Of a DNA stretch of 64,000 nt, positions 46,836 through 64,000 are shown one piece after another (within the stretch, counting starts at the first letter, position 1; each line of letters opens with the position of its first letter). The stretch comes from Urophycis tenuis (taxonomy: Eukaryota > Chordata > Actinopteri > Gadiformes > Phycidae): the NCBI GenBank assembly GCA_036785325.1, contig JAXIVH010000005.1:13262218-13326217 (forward strand), given 5' to 3'. Made by a program: the position numbers and the translations under genes. The notes below the pieces were generated by a model. The model was not told where the DNA came from. It made no database searches and saw only the letters and a list, made by a program, of their open reading frames with translations.

Positions 46836-48858
46836 ATGGACGACGTGCAGATCATCGATGTGAATGAAGACGGCGAGGAGGTGCCCGTGGTGCACAAGAG
46901 CTCTCTGGAAAACCAGGACATGGGCTTCTTCGGGCAGGCTGGTATGTGGCTGACAGTAAAGTATAGAAAAGTACCAATAGACACCGCTTCAGTGCATTTG
47001 TACAAGTCTATTTGACATGGTGTGTTACTCAGGCCGTGCTTCTGGTATGTATCTTGGTACTGGGGCCTGCTGTGCATACCTTGCCTCATTATTGTCTCGT
47101 CATTATCGATACGGATTGGCTTCCTGCTGTATTTGATGGTACTGCCATCATCGTACTGCCCCAAGAACTACCGAATAACGACCTCCGACTTGTTGAACAT
47201 GAACTGAACGGTAGTCCAACTGGGAGTTACAGGACTTTGGGGAATCATTTCAGAGATCAGACCTGACGTCAGTGACAACATAAAACATGGCGGCTTTCAT
47301 CGTTAATGGGAATTATTATGATAAAGACCTGAGTTAACTTAACTTGAACGAAATTACGTCCGAAGACTTCCCGAGATGTATTGATGGGTAATAATGTTTT
47401 GTCCGTTTGGCTGGGCGCTTAACTTTATTTGTTTGACCGTTTTAATGTCCCCCCTTTTACAGCAGAGGACATTCTGGGTCAGTATGGATGGTACCTGGTT
47501 GTCCTGACTGTCTGTCTCATATTGCTGATCCAGTACCTCAGTAAGAGGAGAACCAGCCAGGGCAATAAAGACTCCTCTAATGAAACGCCACAAGGTGAGT
47601 CTCAAATATATCAAGTGCGGTGTTAACCAATTATACTTATGGGTGGCCCTTATGTTGTACGTTAACTTAATTTATTTAAAAACAAAACAAAACAAACGAC
47701 AACCTTTGAACTCACTAAACTTCTGTAAGAGACAATTCCCAACAAATTACTAATTGTTTGGTAAATTTGTTATTGACCAGCATTATTTGTGTAGTTGTGA
47801 TGTCATGAGCTTCTTGAACACATGTTTCTGATCAGCAATACATGGAGGCAATTGTGTAGTTTGTGCAAAATGTAATTCACCACATATGGCCTTCCCCATG
47901 CAAAAAGCAGCTCTGATTGTGAGAAGACAAGAGGCACTGGAAGCATCCAGGAGAAGACTGCAGGAGGACCTCGATGCCAAAGCGGCAGAATTCAAAGAGA
48001 AGCAGAAAAAGGTGAAATTGCCGCAAATAACATAAAACAACAGAATTGTACAGCAAATGGGTTAGTTTTAGTTTTATTGAGTCAAATCATGTTGTGTTTT
48101 ATTGTCTATCGAACAGCTGGAGGAAGAGAAAAGGAGGCAGAAAATAGAAATATGGGAAAGCATGCAAGAGGGAAAGAGCCACAAAGCCAAGAGTTCTTTT
48201 CAGGTACTGCACAGTTGTTGGGTTAGGATGATTTGCAGTCAGAATACAGGGAGCCTGTCTCATCAAACTCTACCCTTCTGTTTCTGTAGGCAGAGGGGGC
48301 CGGCTCGTCGTCCGCCGTCCTGAAACCCAAGAGTGACAAGAAGCTACGAGGCTCTGGTATGTAGTGGACACGCCACCATGTGCCATGTAGTTGCATCAAT
48401 GATGAAGCACGTTACCTTATAAGACCCGCCCTAAAATTGGACTCAAATCGTTCGCCACTTCTCTGGAAACAACTTGACCCCTCCAAAAAGAACGAGATCA
48501 TAGTTCCATTAAGTGAGTTCGGCAATTAATCTCAGTTCTCTTTTTTTAAAGAGTAACAATAAACCCAAGCAACAGGAAGAACGGCCAACAAAAGAAATGG
48601 TGTCAATCATGATCCTGATTGATATGGGTGCTTGGTGATTCAGTACTGGAACTTTCCAATGGGCTCCAGGTCACCCTTGGTTAATAATTACAACACATTG
48701 TCTACGTGCATCCTTTGTCCGCGTGTCATTCTCCACTCGTAACCTTGTGGTCCGGGGTGTGTCCACGTGCAGATTACAACCCCCTGACTGGAGACGGAGG
48801 AGCGGCTTGTAGCTGGAGACCAGGGAGGAGAGGGCCGTCGTCGGGTGGATGAGGTTAA
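46836..48858 (+). CDS. selenos: Selenoprotein S (VIMP)
   Basis: Six exons: 46836-46941, 47463-47594, 47908-48011, 48117-48203, 48290-48356 and 48773-48858, 193 residues counting Sec (human 189). The frame holds an in-frame TGA at 48850-48852 within SSGGUG, followed by GGT and the true stop TAA (48856-48858), exactly the C-terminal arrangement of vertebrate SELENOS. Features in order: acidic N-terminus, membrane helix (YGWYLVVLTVCLILLIQYL), VCP-interacting-like segment (VRRQEALEASRR), coiled coil (LEEEKRRQKIEIWESMQEGKS) and the Gly/Arg-rich redox tail (SWRPGRRGPSSGGUG). The protein sits in the ER membrane, linking derlins to p97/VCP in ERAD, and reduces via a selenenylsulfide with the upstream Cys. 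Exons 2 and 3 have NAGNAG acceptors, so start points could shift by one codon. A SECIS element must follow; I could not fold one with confidence. Confidence 0.96.
48850..48852 (+). other. Selenocysteine codon (UGA recoding)
   Basis: In-frame TGA read as Sec, two codons before the TAA stop. Standard gene callers would end the protein here. Confidence 0.93.
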
Positions 48859-50112
48859 AGGAGGTTGGAGAACCAGGATCCTTCTTGGAGCCTGTGACCT
48901 CTAACCTCTGACCTTCCTGTGCACGTGTCAACACGCTGAAAGAAGCTGCCATCTGGCTCTGGGCCTTCACAGTTACCAATTAGAGATTTTCTTTATTTTT
49001 GTATTTACCTTTGCTCTCTAAATCATGATTGATGTAGTTTACTTTCCTTCGCTGGGGTGAGCTATTGGCCAACCGCCAATATCCAATCAAAGCACATCTT
49101 TTTATGTGTGCTAACATCTTTAGTACACAAGTGAGAACATTGAAGTTACATTTTTATTTAGATTTATTCCATTGTTTTGTTGAGAGGTAACTGTTTTGGC
49201 CACACGGGGTTCCAAGTTTCTAATGAAGTCATTCCTGTAAATGGTTACACTAGCCAATGGGTTTGGCTGATGAATTTCAGAGTTGGCGTGTTTTCTTATG
49301 ATTATTTTCCCCTTAAACACATTTGCATACTGCCATCGCTTTAAGTCTAGATGTTACTGCGGCAGGGCTATTTAAGAAACGGGCTGTAACGTTCACTGTA
49401 AAGAGATAAAACGCCACTGGTTTTAAGGCTATAGTGTAATGTAGAGATCAACTGTCTAGACGTAAGGATGGATCACATCAATGCTTATGCTCCTTTTTAA
49501 AAATAAAAACATGATCAACACACTCCCTGAAAATATTTTCCACTGACTATTTGACTCATTATGCGCTTTCTTTGATTAAGGTTAGAATGTGTCAGGTCAA
49601 TGTTGTTCTTTATTAAAGAAACGAAGTAATGGGAAGTTGTCCTATGTCAAACACTGACTCATGTCTGCATACTTTCTGGAAGTGACTTCTTTTGAGAGCC
49701 AAGAATCATTGTTCCTGTAACTCGTAACATCCCAAACATTTGAGCGTTGAGTGGTCATATTTTTTTGTAAAATAACGGCCAACCAATGCATTGGTTCGAT
49801 GTTATGTTTTATCTAAAACGTAAAACAATGCTGTCCTCGTGTTGCCCTCGTGTTCAATCACTTTGAAATATCTTGCATACAATAGCCTACACATGTTCAG
49901 TATCAGCCACCATTTTAAAGTCTTCATTGTATGAAACGATCACGTCTATTTTTTTCTCATTTCATCGAAATCCATCTTTTTGCCTGCCATTCACAGTGGT
50001 AACTGAGGCAAACGACAAAACGTCGAGGGGATTCATCAAGTAAATAATTAGGTCCATACGCTTTTTTGACAGAATCTCAACATGTAGAGGCCTGTCGTTG
50101 GTGAAGCGACTG
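48859..50112. other. Selenos 3' UTR and intergenic DNA
   Basis: Contains the selenos 3' UTR, where the SECIS is expected. AATAAA at 49502-49507 is a candidate polyadenylation signal. A weak SECIS-like layout (ATGA at 49223, AAA at 49239, TGAT at 49268) has typical spacing, but its stem pairs poorly. No other gene seen. Confidence 0.5.
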
Positions 50113-50130
50113 GCCGCTCGGGGGCGCTAG
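50113..50130 (+). promoter_or_regulatory. CTCF-like motif upstream of chsy1
   Basis: GCCGCTCGGGGGCGCTAG matches the CTCF core well. It is in the same orientation as the site at 38793, so the two bracket the snrpa1-chimera-selenos cluster. Confidence 0.5.
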
Positions 50131-50653
50131 AGACGGCAGCAATGTAAAACAGTTTTCCGAAAGCGTCAAAACGGGAGGTGGGTTCGAGCTCCACACGCCA
50201 ACCACTCACAGCCCTCCTACGGCGAGTCGGTGGGCTCAAAGCGCCGTAAAGCTTCGTTCTTAGTCGTCGATCTCGTCAGTTGGAAAATCTCACAATGGCG
50301 AGATAACGGAGAAAATGGGGACACTATACATTTCCAAGAAACCATAATATCCTTTAGTGTCGCTAGAAGTGCAATTGACGAGCGGTGACATGATGCGTTA
50401 AACACTAGAGCCGAGCAGAAGTGTTGAGGCGGCTGCTTTATGGAGACTGCTGTGATGCTACGTAGGCAACTAGGACGACGAGACCAGAGCAGCGGGCAGG
50501 GGAACATGGTCTTCTTCTTTTTATCATGAGAAAGTGTGAAGCTGGTTTCCCGGAGGCTACTACGAATTAACCGACACGGGTTTTTAAGGAGTGCGGCTGT
50601 TGATGAGACAGCGTAAATAAGCGGCGAGCCAGAGTTGGTCAAGTTTTGGGGGA

Positions 50654-52589
50654 ATGGCAGGTCGAAGCCGGAGAGCATGGTTTAGTGTTCTTCTGGGGCT
50701 GGTGGTCGGGTTCACTCTGGCGTCCAGACTCATTCTGCCCAAGGCGTCGGAGTTGAAGAAAGCCGGCCAGAAACGCAAAGCAAGTCCCGCCGGCTGCGGG
50801 TTAAACGCGGGTCTCAGGAAGGAGTACAGCGGGGTGTTATGGGCACCCCAAGATAACGTTGCACCGGTGACCCAGAACCCTGGCTCCCGATCCAGTAATT
50901 TCCTATTCGTCGGTGTCATGACCGCCCAGAAGTACCTGAATAACCGAGCCGTTGCGGCTCACAGGTATGTTGTTTCTCCACGATTAAGAAAATGTGTTTT
51001 TTTTTTTTCTTCCTTCCGTAGATCACCGCTACCCACTCCCACGTAGCTCTGGATTTTGTACACGTCAGATATGTCCCCCCCTAATTCCTGTCGTTATTTC
51101 GGTTACAACTGGTGTTTTACTGCAACGATTCTCCCCTGAATCTGCGGCTTTTTGGGGGGAGAATCAGTCGGTGACCGTGCATGGGTTGCAACACGGCATG
51201 GAGGTAGAGCCCCGGCCCGTTACAACACGTACAGACGGCTGTGTGGGCGCGTTTCACCGGGCGGACGCTGCAGACACACGTTCATATGGGATGCACTCTG
51301 GAAACACACGACACTCTTGTACGCTTCTGGCAGTCTTTTCCAGAAATTAGGATTTCTTTGTTTCTTTGTTGGCAATAACGGAAAACCAAAATCGTATTCG
51401 TCACGCGTGTTATTGTTGATCTGCCTGAAGCCTTTGCTCTCAACACATAGGCTCGTATTGTTTGGGTGAAAAAAAAAACCGCGATTGGTCTAATTCGATT
51501 GTGTAATTACTCAAGCTAGATGACGTCTTACCCTGACTAACTAATTTTCCCAAGGCAATTGCGGACGGTGTTGAGCCTTCTGACGGTTTCATTGTAATTG
51601 AAGGATGGTCGGTGTACAGTAAATCATGTAATTTCCATTATCATTAAATGCACGACATATGATTTTCTGATTAAACTACTGATGCTTCAAACCAGGTATT
51701 GCCCTGGTTTCCCTCACAAACACTACATGTCATACATAGATGGTATTCATGCAGCTTAATTCTTCATCAATGTTGTCTAAAAGTGAAGCAAACTCCTCCG
51801 TTTGTTTCCAGTTCAAATTTGCCTGGGGCAACAACACAGCAGAACCCAACGTGTCCATTAGTGATTTACCTGTGTGCTTTTGAATGTATTCAGTTGGAGA
51901 TTTATTGTTTTGAAAGAATGTATTTGGCCTCAAGGTAATATCTCAATATCTCTAAATGTCCTTAAATACTGTAGTTGAATCTGTGATGATGACATACCTG
52001 GCTAGTACTGCCATGTTTTTTACCAACCGGTTACCAACTTGGTATTGTGTGTGTGTGTGTGTGTGTGTACGTGTGTGTGTGCACGTGTGTCAGGACGTGG
52101 GCGCAATCCATTCCCGGACGCGTCGAGTTCTTCTCCAGCGAGGGCTCCGACACCTCCATCCCGATACCCATCGTGGCCCTGAGGAACGTGGACGACTCCT
52201 ACCCGCCGCAGAAGAAGTCCTTCATGATGCTCAAGTACATGCACGACCACTACCTGGACAAGTACGAGTGGTTCATGCGGGCGGACGACGACGTCTACAT
52301 CAAGAGCGAGAGGCTGGAGGGCTTCCTGCGGAGCCTCAACAGCAGCGAGGCCATCTTCCTGGGCCAGACGGGCATGGGGGCGCGCGACGAGCTGGGCAAG
52401 CTGGCCCTGGAGCCCGGGGAGAACTTCTGCATGGGGGGGCCCGGGGTGATCATGAGCCGGGAGGTTTTACGGCGGATGGTGCCCCACATCCGGGAGTGCC
52501 TGCAGGAGATGTACACCACCCACGAGGACGTGGAGGTGGGCCGCTGCGTGCGGCGCTTCGCCGGCGTGCAGTGCGTCTGGTCCTACGAG
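50654..52589 (+). CDS. chsy1: Chondroitin sulfate synthase 1, exons 1-2 (3' end beyond window)
   Basis: Exon 1 is 50654-50964 and exon 2 is 52094-52589, together 269 residues; the third and largest exon lies beyond base 64000. MAGRSRRAWFSVLLGLVVGF, LASRLILPKASELK is the cytosolic tail and signal anchor of a type II Golgi protein, nearly identical to human CHSY1. NFLFVGVMTAQKYL, then KKSFMMLKYMHDHYLDKYEW and RADDDVYI (DDD at residues 168-170, metal/UDP-sugar binding) belong to the N-terminal GT31 (Fringe-like) glucuronyltransferase domain. ENFCMGGPGVIMSREVLRRM and TTHEDVEVGRCVRRFAGVQCVWSYE follow. The enzyme extends chondroitin chains with alternating GlcA and GalNAc. The stem region between the anchor and NFLFVG differs from mammals, as is usual. 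The first ATG fits the conserved N-terminus. Confidence 0.96.

Positions 52590-64000
<11,411 letters not shown>

Overview
This is vertebrate nuclear DNA, almost certainly from a teleost fish. Coding is split into short GT-AG exons, the introns are full of CA/CT microsatellites and minisatellites, and fish-type hAT, LINE and tRNA-SINE remnants occur throughout. The very high (CA)n density would suit a gadiform, but that is only a guess.

Layout: (1) 3542-9535, minus strand: plekho2, six coding exons covering the PH domain to the C-terminus; the first coding exon is not found. (2) 13129-13328: a 200-N assembly gap. (3) 13518-35625, plus strand: the 3' two thirds of pcsk6 (PACE4) in 15 phase-consistent exons, from mid catalytic domain to the PLAC domain and stop. 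The exons with the catalytic Asp and His are not in the window. (4) 38936-42077: complete snrpa1 (U2 snRNP A'), nine exons. (5) 42861-46298: a second, partial selenos-like gene whose last exon is fused in frame to a copy of the snrpa1 C-terminus. (6) 46836-48858: complete selenos, six exons, with an in-frame UGA (Sec) codon just before the last residue. (7) 50654-52589: the first two exons of chsy1; its large intron 2 runs to the end of the window.

The same-strand order pcsk6-snrpa1-selenos-chsy1 matches the human 15q26.3 order, so this part is an ancient syntenic block. The plekho2-pcsk6 adjacency does not match human (PLEKHO2 is at 15q22) and lies across the gap.

The most notable observation is a tandem duplication running from the 3' end of snrpa1 to selenos exon 3. 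It produced an intact predicted 106-residue chimera: selenos N-terminus, membrane helix and p97-binding-like segment, then the last residues and 3' UTR of snrpa1. Second, two pcsk6 introns hold minisatellites whose repeat unit is a copy of the neighbouring exon edge. One array repeats the 3' splice site and the first 15 exon bases. The other repeats the 5' splice site. Each array therefore presents a dozen or more decoy splice sites beside the true one.

The genes do not form one pathway. plekho2 is a PH-domain signalling protein, pcsk6 a secretory proprotein convertase, snrpa1 a spliceosome component, selenos an ER-membrane ERAD/redox protein, and chsy1 a Golgi chondroitin polymerase.
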